From Erysipelotrichaceae bacterium (GTDB taxonomy: Bacteria; Bacillota_I; Bacilli_A; Erysipelotrichales; Erysipelotrichaceae), in contig JAUNIH010000001.1 in NCBI GenBank assembly GCA_030523555.1, positions 22,995 through 86,994 on the forward strand: DNA of 64,000 nucleotides, given 5' to 3'. This document shows, one piece after another, positions 25,366-34,416 of the stretch. Made by a program: the position numbers and the translations under genes. The notes beneath the pieces were generated by a model. That model was not told the DNA's origin and searched no databases. It saw nothing but the letters and a program-made list of their open reading frames with translations. Each line of letters begins with the position of its first letter. Within the stretch, counting starts at the first letter, position 1.

Positions 25366-26215
25366 TTACCGTAAGGCTTTTATTATGGGTTTCTGGGTAA
25401 TATTATCCGCTTTATTTCAATCCATAGCTTTAGTTAACTTCTCAGTTCCGGGACACCTATATCCGGCAGGAGTTTCCGGTATTTCCAGACTTTTATCAGA
25501 CCTGATGCTGGATTATCTTTCTTTGAATATTCCGTATCAGCTTCTGTATTTTGTCTTTAATGTAATACTGGCACTTATCGTCTATAAATATATCGGTAAA
25601 TACTTTACTGTTTTTTCTGTACTGCAGACTACTCTAGTATCTGTAATATCCGGTATCATGCCGAAAATGATAGTGCTCGATGATATCCTCTTACTGGCGG
25701 TATTCGGTGGCGTTATCAACGGTTTTGGATGCGGACTGGCACTTTCTCATGATGCCTCATCAGGAGGTATGGATTTTGTCTCCATCTATCTTTCCAACAG
25801 ATACAACAGATCCATGTGGAATGTGATCTTTGGTGTCAACTGTATGATTGTTCTTACGGCGGGTCTGGTTTATGGATGGCAGCTGGCGATGTATTCCATG
25901 ATCTTCCAGTTCTGCAATACTCAGATAATAAGCCGTATGCATAAACGTTTCACTCATGAAGCGCTTAATATCATCACCAAAAAACCTGATGAAGTAAGTG
26001 AAGAAATATTCAGGAATACTAGACATGGTATCACTCAGATAAAAGCAGTCGGAGCCTTTAAACATGAAGATGCGACAATGTTATATATGGTGATAAATTC
26101 ATATCAGTGTAACGATGTGGTTTCTGCCGCAAAAAAGGCAGATCCAAACGCCTTTATCTGTGTATCAAGTGTCAATGAAGTAATAGGCAATTACTACCAG
26201 AAGCCTTTAGAATAA
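25355..26215 (+). CDS. YitT-family membrane protein (DUF161 and DUF2179)
   Basis: An integral membrane protein of 287 residues. About five or six membrane segments fill residues 8-190 (the DUF161 part, with the GGVINGFGCGLALSHDASSGGMD family stretch split across segments), and a small soluble DUF2179 domain closes the protein (FICVSSVNEVIGNYYQ). The family is of uncertain function and probably acts as a transporter. I chose ATG 25355, with AGGAG nine bases upstream, over a TTG six bases earlier. Confidence 0.9.
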   Translation: MKIDYRKAFIMGFWVILSALFQSIALVNFSVPGHLYPAGVSGISRLLSDLMLDYLSLNIPYQLLYFVFNVILALIVYKYIGKYFTVFSVLQTTLVSVISGIMPKMIVLDDILLLAVFGGVINGFGCGLALSHDASSGGMDFVSIYLSNRYNRSMWNVIFGVNCMIVLTAGLVYGWQLAMYSMIFQFCNTQIISRMHKRFTHEALNIITKKPDEVSEEIFRNTRHGITQIKAVGAFKHEDATMLYMVINSYQCNDVVSAAKKADPNAFICVSSVNEVIGNYYQKPLE

Positions 26216-26233
26216 TATTTATTTTCTCTGTAG

Positions 26234-26239
26234 TATAAT
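26234..26239 (+). promoter_or_regulatory. -10 box of the spx operon; predicted leaderless start
   Basis: TATAAT ends six bases before the ATG of spx, so the RNA should start at the A of the start codon. TG lies three bases upstream of the box. No clear -35 and no ribosome site are visible. Confidence 0.65.
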
Positions 26240-26245
26240 GTATTC

Positions 26246-26665
26246 ATGATAGTTATTTATACATCTCCCGGATGCAGTTCCTGCAGAAAGGTTAAGACAT
26301 ATCTTAAAGAAAATAATCTTGAATATATCGAAAAGAATATTTTTAATACGCTTTTAAATGAAAACGAAGTAAGATATCTTATTTCCCGTACGGAAAACGG
26401 TACGGATGATCTGATATCCAAAAGATCAAAGATAATTCAGGATAACAAAGTCGATATTGATTCCATGTCTATCAGTGAACTTTCACGTTTTATCGTGGAG
26501 AATCCTTCAGTCCTAAAAAGACCGATTATCATCGATGATACAACCCTGCAGGTTGGATATGATCGTGATGAGATCGAAATATTCAACAAGATCAGAAAGA
26601 TTTCCAAGTGTGATCGACGCTGTCCTAATTTTGTTGTGTGCGGAAGCACGGGGTCATCAAAATAA
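26246..26665 (+). CDS. Spx/ArsC-family regulator
   Basis: A thioredoxin-fold protein of 139 residues. The redox switch CSSC (Cys10 and Cys13) follows the first strand, as in Spx, which binds the alpha C-terminal domain of RNA polymerase and turns on thiol-stress genes. The stretch DDLISKRSKIIQ and the ending RPIIIDDTTLQVGYDRDEI are typical of Spx. Spx rather than arsenate reductase is preferred because both CXXC cysteines are present. Its stop overlaps the mnmA ATG (TAATG). No ribosome site is present; it is a predicted leaderless gene. Confidence 0.88.
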   Translation: MIVIYTSPGCSSCRKVKTYLKENNLEYIEKNIFNTLLNENEVRYLISRTENGTDDLISKRSKIIQDNKVDIDSMSISELSRFIVENPSVLKRPIIIDDTTLQVGYDRDEIEIFNKIRKISKCDRRCPNFVVCGSTGSSK

Positions 26666-27810
26666 TGAAAGTACTGATGGGTTTATCAGGCGGCGTTGAC
26701 AGTGCTGTCGGAGCCTATCTGCTCAAACAGGCAGGTTATGATGTAACCTGCTGTTTTATGCGTAACTGGGACTCGATGCTGAATAATGACACCCTGGGTA
26801 ACGATACATTGAATAATGATATCTGCCCCCAGGAATCTGACTACAATGATGCGAAGTCTGTAGCTGAATCTCTTGGCTTACCGTTACTTCGAAGTGATTA
26901 TATCAATGAATACTGGGATTATGTATTCAGGAATTTCATAGATGAATATGAAAAGGGCAGAACGCCTAATCCTGATATTTTATGCAACAAATATATCAAG
27001 TTTGATTACTTTGAAAGATTTGCGAAAGAAAAAGGTTTTGACCGTATAGCTACAGGTCATTACTTCAAAGCGGTAAACAGTGATGATGGTATTCATTACT
27101 ATAAGGCTGATGACAGGAGTAAGGATCAGTCATATTTCCTGGCTCAGGTCGATAAGAAAGCTTTAGACTTCTGTCTGTTTCCTTTGGATACCATTATGAA
27201 AACAGAGGTAAGAGATATTGCAGAAAAACTTAATCTTTCCATTGCGAAAAAGAAAGATTCTACCGGTATCTGTTTTATCGGGGAAAGAGATTTCCGTCAG
27301 TTTCTTAAAAACTATATTCCAATGAAAGAAGGTAAGATCATTGATATCGATACGCTTGAAGAAATAGGAACCCATGAAGGGGTATATTACTATACCATCG
27401 GTCAGAGAAAAGGTTTTGGTGTAGGTGGTAACAGAGGCCCTTATTATTGTGTATCAAAGGATGTAAAGAAGAATATTCTGTATCTTACATCAGTAAAGAA
27501 TGATTTCTATCTTGATTCTGACAGTGCTCTGATAAGTGATATAAACTGGATTGAAGATATTCCTGAAGATTATGATATTGAATGCAAATTCCATTACCGT
27601 CAGGCTGATAATGAGGTACATATTCATAAACTTAATGATCATGAAGCATTACTGACATACCCTCAGAAGATAAAGGCAGTTACGCCTGGCCAGCAGGCTG
27701 TCTTCTATAAGGACGATATGATGCTCGGTGGTGGGGTAATCGAAAAGACATTTATTGATAATCAGGATGTATCTGAACTTTTAAACAATCGTATAAACAA
27801 TGGAAGATAA
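26665..27810 (+). CDS. mnmA: tRNA-specific 2-thiouridylase MnmA
   Basis: Puts sulfur on U34 of tRNA-Lys, -Glu and -Gln. It has the PP-loop GLSGGVDSA at residues 5-13, catalytic Cys in NPDILCNKYIKF (near residue 105) and in STGICFIGER (near 205), and the C-terminal beta domain; 381 residues. I chose ATG 26665 over an upstream GTG since the family begins with MKVLxGLSGG. It overlaps spx upstream and recD2 downstream (11 bases). Confidence 0.96.
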   Translation: MKVLMGLSGGVDSAVGAYLLKQAGYDVTCCFMRNWDSMLNNDTLGNDTLNNDICPQESDYNDAKSVAESLGLPLLRSDYINEYWDYVFRNFIDEYEKGRTPNPDILCNKYIKFDYFERFAKEKGFDRIATGHYFKAVNSDDGIHYYKADDRSKDQSYFLAQVDKKALDFCLFPLDTIMKTEVRDIAEKLNLSIAKKKDSTGICFIGERDFRQFLKNYIPMKEGKIIDIDTLEEIGTHEGVYYYTIGQRKGFGVGGNRGPYYCVSKDVKKNILYLTSVKNDFYLDSDSALISDINWIEDIPEDYDIECKFHYRQADNEVHIHKLNDHEALLTYPQKIKAVTPGQQAVFYKDDMMLGGGVIEKTFIDNQDVSELLNNRINNGR

Positions 27811-29914
27811 TTTAGAGATAATAGAAGGGTTTTTTACCCATACAGTCTATAAGTCTGACAACTATATGGTAGCCAGATTCAAATGTGAGGAAGGATCTAT
27901 TACGGTAACCGGTCCTTTCTTTGAATATGAAGAAGTACAGAATTATCTTCTTACAGGCAAATATATTGATCATCCTAGATACGGCCTACAGTTTCAGATA
28001 TCGACCATTGAAAAGAATCTTCCTAAACAGAAAGATGGAATCATATCTTTTTTAAGTTCAAAATCTTTTCCTGGTATCGGTAAAAGAACCGCCATGACCA
28101 TCTATGAATATTTCGGTGATGAATGTCTCAATATCCTTAAAAATGATCCGGATATGATTTTTGAACTGCCTCTTAGCGAAAAACAGCTGATATCCTTAAA
28201 TGAAGGTTTCAAGAAACTTGATGATCCGCAAAATGAGATTCTCTTTCATCTGATATCAAACGGTTTTTCTTCACTGGATGCGCAGAAGATCTTCAACCGT
28301 TTCAAACTGGCTACTATGGAAGTGAGCGAAGACAATCCTTTCCGTTTCTATAATGAAGTAAATTCCATGTCTTTTGACAAGGTCAGGAATTACGCATCCC
28401 ACTTTGAATTTATAGATGCCGACAACAAGTACAGAGAAGCTTTTATCATCTATCTCATTACGGAAATAAATTTCAATACCGGAGATACCTATATTACATA
28501 TGACAATCTTCTTAAAGCTTTAGAGAAGTATGGAAATATGAATAATGTGGATGAGATTATTGAAAGATGTCTTGATCATCATTACCTGATCAGGGAAGAA
28601 GAAAGACTTTATCTTTATGATGATTATTATGATGAAATATTCATATCTGATTATCTTAAGAATAAAGATAATGAACTTAAAGCCGACAGGGAACTCATTG
28701 AAGAGGGTATTCTTAACTGTCAGAATCTTTTCTCTATTGAATATGATGATATGCAGAAAAAAGCTATCTCATCCTTCTTCGAAAACAGGATATCTTTAAT
28801 AGTCGGAGGTCCGGGTACCGGTAAGACGACTATTGTCAAAACGATGGTGGAGATGTACAGAAGCCTTTTTCCTTACAATAACCTGATTGTTGCGGCACCT
28901 ACAGGAAGAGCTGCCAAAAGAATAAATGAAGTCTGTGATGTGGAAGCCAAGACCATTCATTCATTATTAAGATGGAACAAGGAAACAGATACCTTTGTCT
29001 TTAACAGTGAAAATCCGATAATCTATGATTCTCTGATTATTGATGAGTTTTCGATGGTTGATTCCAATCTCTTTGCGTGTCTGTTGAAGGCGTGTTCAAG
29101 AGTTAAAAAGATATGTATTATCGGTGATGACAATCAGCTTCCTTCGATAAGACCGGGATTTGTCTTGCATGATCTTATAGAATCAGAAAAATTCTCTTTA
29201 ACAAGACTCACCAGCAACTACCGTCAGAAGGATGGTAATGAAATAATTGAACTGTGCAATGATGTCATAAGTTCTGATGTCGATTTTGACAAATACAAGA
29301 AAGATGTCGTCTATTATGATCTTCATAAAAACAACGTCGATCTTATCAGTCTTATCCAGATGGATATTGATGAAGGGTATAGCCTTGATGAGATACAGGT
29401 CTTATCACCAATGTATAAGGGTGAATGGGGTATAGATAATCTCAACATACTGATGCAGAAGACATTCAATCCTGAAAGCCCAGATAAAAAAGAAAAACAG
29501 GCAGGTAAATATCTTTTCAGAGAAGAGGATAAGATACTTCAGCTTAAAAACAGACCGACAGACGATGTGTATAATGGAGATATAGGAATACTTAAGGATA
29601 TAGACCTAAGAGAAAAATCATTAATGGTTCAGTATCAGGATACCTTTGTCTTCTATAATTATGATGAATTAAGTGATATAGCTCTGGCGTATTCCATGTC
29701 TGTACATAAATCCCAGGGTTCTGAATATCCGATCATCTACTTTGTAGCTACCAGAAACAATCTTCATATGCTCAATCAGAATCTTATATACACTGCTGTA
29801 TCTAGAGCCAAGAATAAGCTTGTCATATTATCGCAGGATAATATTCTTAATCAGGGTGTATTAAAGAAAATGAACAGAAGAAAGACAACTCTAAAAGAAA
29901 GGATATGCGCATGA
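27800..29914 (+). CDS. recD2: RecD2-type 5'-3' DNA helicase
   Basis: A superfamily 1B helicase of 704 residues, not part of a RecBCD complex. The N-terminal OB-like and helix-hairpin-helix part (FPGIGKRTAMTIYEYFG near 92) marks the RecD2 type. Walker A is GGPGTGKTT (near 337), followed by Walker B-like IIDEFSMVD, TSNYRQ and the C-terminal motif VHKSQGSEYP. It probably works in mismatch or replication repair. The stop overlaps the next ATG (ATGA). Confidence 0.93.
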   Translation: MEDNLEIIEGFFTHTVYKSDNYMVARFKCEEGSITVTGPFFEYEEVQNYLLTGKYIDHPRYGLQFQISTIEKNLPKQKDGIISFLSSKSFPGIGKRTAMTIYEYFGDECLNILKNDPDMIFELPLSEKQLISLNEGFKKLDDPQNEILFHLISNGFSSLDAQKIFNRFKLATMEVSEDNPFRFYNEVNSMSFDKVRNYASHFEFIDADNKYREAFIIYLITEINFNTGDTYITYDNLLKALEKYGNMNNVDEIIERCLDHHYLIREEERLYLYDDYYDEIFISDYLKNKDNELKADRELIEEGILNCQNLFSIEYDDMQKKAISSFFENRISLIVGGPGTGKTTIVKTMVEMYRSLFPYNNLIVAAPTGRAAKRINEVCDVEAKTIHSLLRWNKETDTFVFNSENPIIYDSLIIDEFSMVDSNLFACLLKACSRVKKICIIGDDNQLPSIRPGFVLHDLIESEKFSLTRLTSNYRQKDGNEIIELCNDVISSDVDFDKYKKDVVYYDLHKNNVDLISLIQMDIDEGYSLDEIQVLSPMYKGEWGIDNLNILMQKTFNPESPDKKEKQAGKYLFREEDKILQLKNRPTDDVYNGDIGILKDIDLREKSLMVQYQDTFVFYNYDELSDIALAYSMSVHKSQGSEYPIIYFVATRNNLHMLNQNLIYTAVSRAKNKLVILSQDNILNQGVLKKMNRRKTTLKERICA

Positions 29915-30951
29915 ATTACGGACTTTCAGTTTATCTTAACTATAAGGATGAAGATATTTATAGAGTTATGGAAAAAGCCCATAAACTGGGTTTTGAATAT
30001 ATCTTTACTTCACTTCATATACCTGAAGAATCCTATGCGGATTATAAGACAAGATTTGAAAAAATAATTTCATACTGTAAAGAAAATTCCCTTAATCTGA
30101 TTGCGGATGTATCTCCAAAAACACTTAAACTTCTTAAGATTGATTCTTTTGACATCTTAAAAGATATGGGCTTTGAATATCTGAGATTGGATTTTGGTTT
30201 TGACAGCGAAGAACTTATTGAACTATCCAGGGATTTCAATCTGGTGCTGAACGCTTCTACTTTTACGGATGAACTCTATGAAGAACTTCTGCATAAGGGT
30301 TTTGATTTTGGAAAGGTGATATGCTGCTATAATTACTATCCTAAAAAATATACCGGTATAGCCAGAGAAAATGTTATGGAAAGAAATGATTATTTCCATG
30401 TCAGAAATATCAGAACCATGGCTTTTGTGCAGGGTGACAGGCATAAGAGGGGACCATTCTTTGAAGGTTTACCAACCTGCGAATCACAGCGTAATGATGA
30501 TACTTTCTACAATGCTTTATATATGCAGAGAATACAGGGTACAGATATTTTGGTTGTAGGTGATTTTGATATAAGTGATAAGACCTTTAATCGTTTTGAA
30601 AACTATTCTAAAGGATATATTGAAGTTGAATGTAAGATCTTAAACGGATATGAAGAGTATCTTGGTTATGTTCATCATGACCGCATTGATCATTCAAAGT
30701 ATTTTATCAGATCATATGAATCAGCCTATACTCATAAAACCGATAAACCGGTTAATCCTCATAAGACTCTGGAAAGACATACCGGGGATATCTGTGTATC
30801 CAACAGAAAATATATGCGATATAACGGTGAACTGGAGATTATGCTGAAGGATCTGCCTAAGGATGAAAAAGTCAATGTAATAGGGCATACGGACTCTAAT
30901 CTGTTAAGATTTGTGGATGATAAAATTGGTGTTCTATTAAAGAAAATATGA
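29911..30951 (+). CDS. MupG-family (DUF871) protein, probable 6-phospho-N-acetylmuramidase
   Basis: A 346-residue TIM-barrel protein with the DUF871 start (GLSVYLNYKDED, GFEYIFTSLHIPEE), the barrel stretch LRLDFGFDSEE, and the C-terminal beta domain. Staphylococcal MupG cleaves MurNAc-6-P-GlcNAc during cell-wall recycling. Here it sits at the end of a repair and tRNA operon rather than with PTS genes, so the function is inferred from family only. I chose ATG 29911, overlapping the recD2 stop, with AAAGG eight bases upstream. Confidence 0.85.
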   Translation: MNYGLSVYLNYKDEDIYRVMEKAHKLGFEYIFTSLHIPEESYADYKTRFEKIISYCKENSLNLIADVSPKTLKLLKIDSFDILKDMGFEYLRLDFGFDSEELIELSRDFNLVLNASTFTDELYEELLHKGFDFGKVICCYNYYPKKYTGIARENVMERNDYFHVRNIRTMAFVQGDRHKRGPFFEGLPTCESQRNDDTFYNALYMQRIQGTDILVVGDFDISDKTFNRFENYSKGYIEVECKILNGYEEYLGYVHHDRIDHSKYFIRSYESAYTHKTDKPVNPHKTLERHTGDICVSNRKYMRYNGELEIMLKDLPKDEKVNVIGHTDSNLLRFVDDKIGVLLKKI

Positions 30952-30960
30952 TAAGATAGT

Positions 30961-31157
30961 TAACGGAAGATGAGTAGTATACTGATTCATTGAAGAGAGT
31001 GTCTGGTGCTGTAAAGACATATGACAGGTATACGAAGCTGCTTTCTTTATTCTGAGTAATGTCAGACGTATAACTGCGTTAAAGTATACAAGTGCACACT
31101 ATGTGAACTAAGGTGGTACCACGTTATTAACGTCCTTAGAGGACGTTTTTTATTTTT
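30961..31157 (+). promoter_or_regulatory. T-box riboswitch of alaS (specifier GCU, alanine)
   Basis: The leader has the stem I distal elements (AGAGAGTG ... GGTGCTGTAA), a specifier stretch GAAGCTGC around 31037 with GCT as an alanine codon, and the T-box core AAGGTGGTACCACG at 31110-31123. A competing terminator follows. Uncharged tRNA-Ala should stabilise the antiterminator and allow alaS transcription. A TATGAT near 30947 may be the promoter -10. Confidence 0.95.
31129..31157 (+). terminator. T-box regulated terminator before alaS
   Basis: AACGTCC/GGACGTT with loop TTAGA, then a T-rich tract. The 5' arm lies directly after the T-box core, as expected for the alternative fold. Confidence 0.93.
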
Positions 31158-31168
31158 TGGAGGTAATT

Positions 31169-33787
31169 ATGGCAAACAAAAATCTGACTGGTAATGAAAT
31201 AAGAAAAATGTTCCTGGATTATTTCAGGGATCACGCACATATGATTGAACCGGGGGCATCTCTGGTTCCGATCAATGACCCTACACTTTTATGGATAAAT
31301 TCCGGTGTTGCGGCTTTGAAGAAGTATCTTGATGGAAGAGAGAAACCTCAGTGCAACCGTATCGCCAATGCCCAGAAATGTATCAGAACAAACGATATTG
31401 AAAATGTCGGCAAGACATCAAGACATCACACATTCTTTGAAATGCTGGGTAACTGGTCAATAGGTGATTACTTTAAGGAAGAATCACTTAAGATGTCGTG
31501 GGAATTTCTGACTTCCGAAAAATATATCGGTTTTGATCCTGAAAGAATCTATGTCACAGTCTATCCTGATGATACAGAATCATATGATATCTGGACCAAA
31601 GAGATCGGTTTAAATCCTTCTCATATCTTAAAATCATATGATAACTTCTGGCAGATCGGTGAAGGACCATGCGGACCTGACTCTGAAATATATTATGACA
31701 GAGGTCCTAAATATGACCCTGAAGGAATAGGTGAAAGACTATTCTTTGAAGAAATGGAAAATGACCGTTATGTTGAATTATGGAACAACGTCTTTTCACA
31801 ATACGATGCCAAGGAAGGTGTAGACCGTAAGGATTTCAAGGAACTTCCTCAGAAGAATATCGATACCGGTATGGGTCTTGAAAGACTCGTTGCGATGGTT
31901 CAGGATGGTGAAACCAACTTTGATACCGACCTTTTCTTACCTTATATCAGAGAAGTTGAAAAGTATACAAACGTTAAATACGAAGACAACAAGATGGCTT
32001 TCAGAGTTATCGCTGACCATATCAGAACCTGTGTCTTCGCCTTATCTGATGGAGCGACCTTCTCCAATGAAGGAAGAGGCTATGTCTTAAGAAGAGTCTT
32101 AAGAAGAGCTATGAGATATGCCAGAAATATTGGTATTGAAAAACCATTCCTTTACGATATGGTCGATGTCGTATGTGAAAACATGAAAGATTTCTATCCA
32201 TATCTGATGGAAAAGAAAGATTTCGTAAAGAAACTGATCAGAAGAGAAGAAGAATCATTTATCCAGACTCTGGCAAATGGTGAAAAACTGCTGGCTGCTG
32301 AACTTGATAAGGTAGATAACGGTGTCTTATCCGGTGAAGTTATCTTCAAACTTTATGATACATATGGTTTCCCTAAGGAAATGACCATTGAATCAGCCGA
32401 AGATAAGGGCATCAAGTGTGATATGGAAGGCTTTGAAAAGTGTATGGCCCGTCAGAAAGAAATGGCGAGAAACGCAAGAGAAGACGATCAGTCAATGTCA
32501 TCTCAGTCTCTTGACCTTTTAAATCTTGATACACCTTTCACCTTTACCGGTTATGAAAAACTGACTGATGAAGCAAAGGTTGTGGCGTTATTTGAAAACG
32601 GTAATAAAGTAGATGAAATCAGCGGAAACGGTGAAGTAGTATTTGATCATTCATGTTTCTATGCAACATCAGGCGGTCAGGTAGCTGATACCGGTCTTAT
32701 CTTTAATGACAGCGTCAAGGCTGAAGTCAAAGATGTAAGTAAAGCACCTAACGGACAGTTCTTACATAAGATAAATGTTACGGAAGGAACAATTAAAGTG
32801 GGTGATACTTTCAAGCTGGAAGTTAACGCTGAAGACAGATTGAAGATCAAAGCCAATCACTCTTCATTACATCTGTTACAGTCGGCTTTAAGAAAAGTTG
32901 TCGGTAACCATGTAGCTCAGGCTGGTTCCTATGTCTGCAAGGATTACGCAAGATTTGACTTCTCACATTTTGAAAAGATCTCTGATGAAGATCTCGGCAA
33001 AATTGAAAAACTCGTTAATACCTGGATCTGCAGTGAATATCCTGTTACTACTCAGGTTTTAGATCTGGAAGAAGCGAAGAAACTTGATGCGATTGCCTTA
33101 TTCGATGAAAAATACGGTGATAAGGTAAGAGTTGTATCAATGGGTGATGTATCAACTGAATTCTGTGGTGGTACACATGCATCAAATACCTCAGATCTGG
33201 GAAGCTTCAGAATTGTATCTGAAGAATCTGTAGGATCAGGTATTCGAAGAATTGAATGCTGCACCAAGATTAAGGCATATGAGGAATTCAAGACACTTGA
33301 AGCTAAGCTCAATGCCTTAAAGGATGAACTCAAATTAAAGAATATCGATATGATTTATGACCGTCTTGTATCTTTAAAGAATGAAAATGCTTCATTAAAC
33401 AGTGAACTTAAGACGATCAAGGAAAAACTGATCAATGAAGAAGCCAATTCTTTAATCAGCAAGGCTAAGGATAACGGAAAATACAAATATCTTCTGTTAA
33501 GCCTTGATAAGTATGACGGTAACCTTAAGGATTACGCTACAAGTATCCGTAATAAACTCAACGGTGGTTTTGTCTTTGTCGTAAATAAGAATGAAGACAG
33601 ACTGTCCATGGTAGCCGGTGCCGGTAAAGATGCGATTGATAGTGGTATCAAATGTGGTGAAATTATTTCTAAAGCCTGTGCCTTAGCCAATGGTAAAGGT
33701 GGCGGTAAGCCAGATCTGGCACAGGGTGGAGGCAGTAACGCTGATCCTGAGATGATTATTGCGGAAGTAGAAAATCTTGTAAAATAA
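31169..33787 (+). CDS. alaS: Alanyl-tRNA synthetase
   Basis: Charges tRNA-Ala; 872 residues with all four parts. The class II core begins at once (NEIRKMFLDYFRDHAH), with motif RTNDIENVGKTSRHHTFFEMLGN split over motif 2. The editing domain holds the zinc ligands NHSSLHLL and CGGTH, and the C-Ala part closes the protein (GGGKPDLAQGGG). I chose ATG 31169 with GGAGG six bases upstream. Its expression is under the T-box directly upstream. It opens the alaS-ireB-DUF1292 neighbourhood. Confidence 0.97.
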   Translation: MANKNLTGNEIRKMFLDYFRDHAHMIEPGASLVPINDPTLLWINSGVAALKKYLDGREKPQCNRIANAQKCIRTNDIENVGKTSRHHTFFEMLGNWSIGDYFKEESLKMSWEFLTSEKYIGFDPERIYVTVYPDDTESYDIWTKEIGLNPSHILKSYDNFWQIGEGPCGPDSEIYYDRGPKYDPEGIGERLFFEEMENDRYVELWNNVFSQYDAKEGVDRKDFKELPQKNIDTGMGLERLVAMVQDGETNFDTDLFLPYIREVEKYTNVKYEDNKMAFRVIADHIRTCVFALSDGATFSNEGRGYVLRRVLRRAMRYARNIGIEKPFLYDMVDVVCENMKDFYPYLMEKKDFVKKLIRREEESFIQTLANGEKLLAAELDKVDNGVLSGEVIFKLYDTYGFPKEMTIESAEDKGIKCDMEGFEKCMARQKEMARNAREDDQSMSSQSLDLLNLDTPFTFTGYEKLTDEAKVVALFENGNKVDEISGNGEVVFDHSCFYATSGGQVADTGLIFNDSVKAEVKDVSKAPNGQFLHKINVTEGTIKVGDTFKLEVNAEDRLKIKANHSSLHLLQSALRKVVGNHVAQAGSYVCKDYARFDFSHFEKISDEDLGKIEKLVNTWICSEYPVTTQVLDLEEAKKLDAIALFDEKYGDKVRVVSMGDVSTEFCGGTHASNTSDLGSFRIVSEESVGSGIRRIECCTKIKAYEEFKTLEAKLNALKDELKLKNIDMIYDRLVSLKNENASLNSELKTIKEKLINEEANSLISKAKDNGKYKYLLLSLDKYDGNLKDYATSIRNKLNGGFVFVVNKNEDRLSMVAGAGKDAIDSGIKCGEIISKACALANGKGGGKPDLAQGGGSNADPEMIIAEVENLVK

Positions 33788-33803
33788 ATAATAAAATATA
33801 TTG

Positions 33804-33809
33804 TATAAT
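33804..33809 (+). promoter_or_regulatory. Candidate -10 box of ireB
   Basis: TATAAT preceded directly by TTG. It gives a leader of about 14-20 bases holding the AAAGGAGGTG ribosome site. No good -35 at 16-18 bp is seen, so confidence is low. Confidence 0.4.
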
Positions 33810-33829
33810 TGTTTAAAGGAGGTGTGATT

Positions 33830-34090
33830 ATGGCTTCAAATAATATATCAAAGACCATGTTGTTTACATCTGAAGAAATCCGTCGTGAAAATCTGAAACA
33901 GTTACTTAAAGAAGTATCTGCTGCTCTGGAAGAGAGGGGATACAATTCTGTAAACCAGATTTCCGGATATCTCATCAGCAACGATCCAGCCTATATCTCA
34001 TCTCACAATAATGCCCGTAACAATATCCAGCAGGTTGAACGTTACGAAATTATTGAAGAACTTGTAAGATATTATCTGGAAAGCGAATAA
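33830..34090 (+). CDS. ireB: IreB-family regulatory phosphoprotein (UPF0297/DUF965)
   Basis: A small cytosolic protein of 86 residues that matches the family along its length (TMLFTSEE near residue 10, then GYNSVNQISGYLISNDPAYI and NARNNIQ). In Enterococcus, IreB is phosphorylated by the Ser/Thr kinase IreK and influences cephalosporin resistance. I chose ATG 33830 after AAAGGAGGTG. In most Firmicutes ruvX follows directly; here a terminator follows and ruvX is absent. Confidence 0.94.
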   Translation: MASNNISKTMLFTSEEIRRENLKQLLKEVSAALEERGYNSVNQISGYLISNDPAYISSHNNARNNIQQVERYEIIEELVRYYLESE

Positions 34091-34127
34091 TGATTCATAT
34101 AACTGAATAAAATCAGATATAAACCAT

Positions 34128-34150
34128 ACTCTCCTTAGGGAGAGTTTATT
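34128..34150 (+). terminator. Terminator after ireB
   Basis: ACTCTCC/GGAGAGT with loop TTAG, followed by TTATTTAATT. Confidence 0.85.
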
Positions 34151-34170
34151 TAATTCAAAAGGAGTGAAAC

Positions 34171-34416
34171 ATGAAAGAAAACAGTATTTTTATTACTGAT
34201 GATAATGGTAAAGAAGTGGAAATGACTATTTATTTCACTTTTGAAGCCAATGATAAGAATTATGTTGTTGTATATCAGGAAGACAATGAAGACGAACTGT
34301 ATCCTTTTATATATGATGAAGAAGGTAATCTTTACGAAGTTGAGACTGAAGAAGAACTTTCGATGATTGAAGAGATTGTAAGTGCGTATGAAGAAAAAGA
34401 AGAAGAAGAACAGTAA
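34171..34416 (+). CDS. DUF1292 protein (YrzB family)
   Basis: An acidic cytosolic protein of 81 residues with the DUF1292 pattern (ITDDNGKEVEM, YVVVYQEDNEDELYPF, EEELSMIEEIV). Its function is unknown. It is normally the third gene after ireB and ruvX. Ribosome site AAAGGAG. Its last 29 bases overlap mltG, so the two are probably translated together. Confidence 0.92.
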   Translation: MKENSIFITDDNGKEVEMTIYFTFEANDKNYVVVYQEDNEDELYPFIYDEEGNLYEVETEEELSMIEEIVSAYEEKEEEEQ

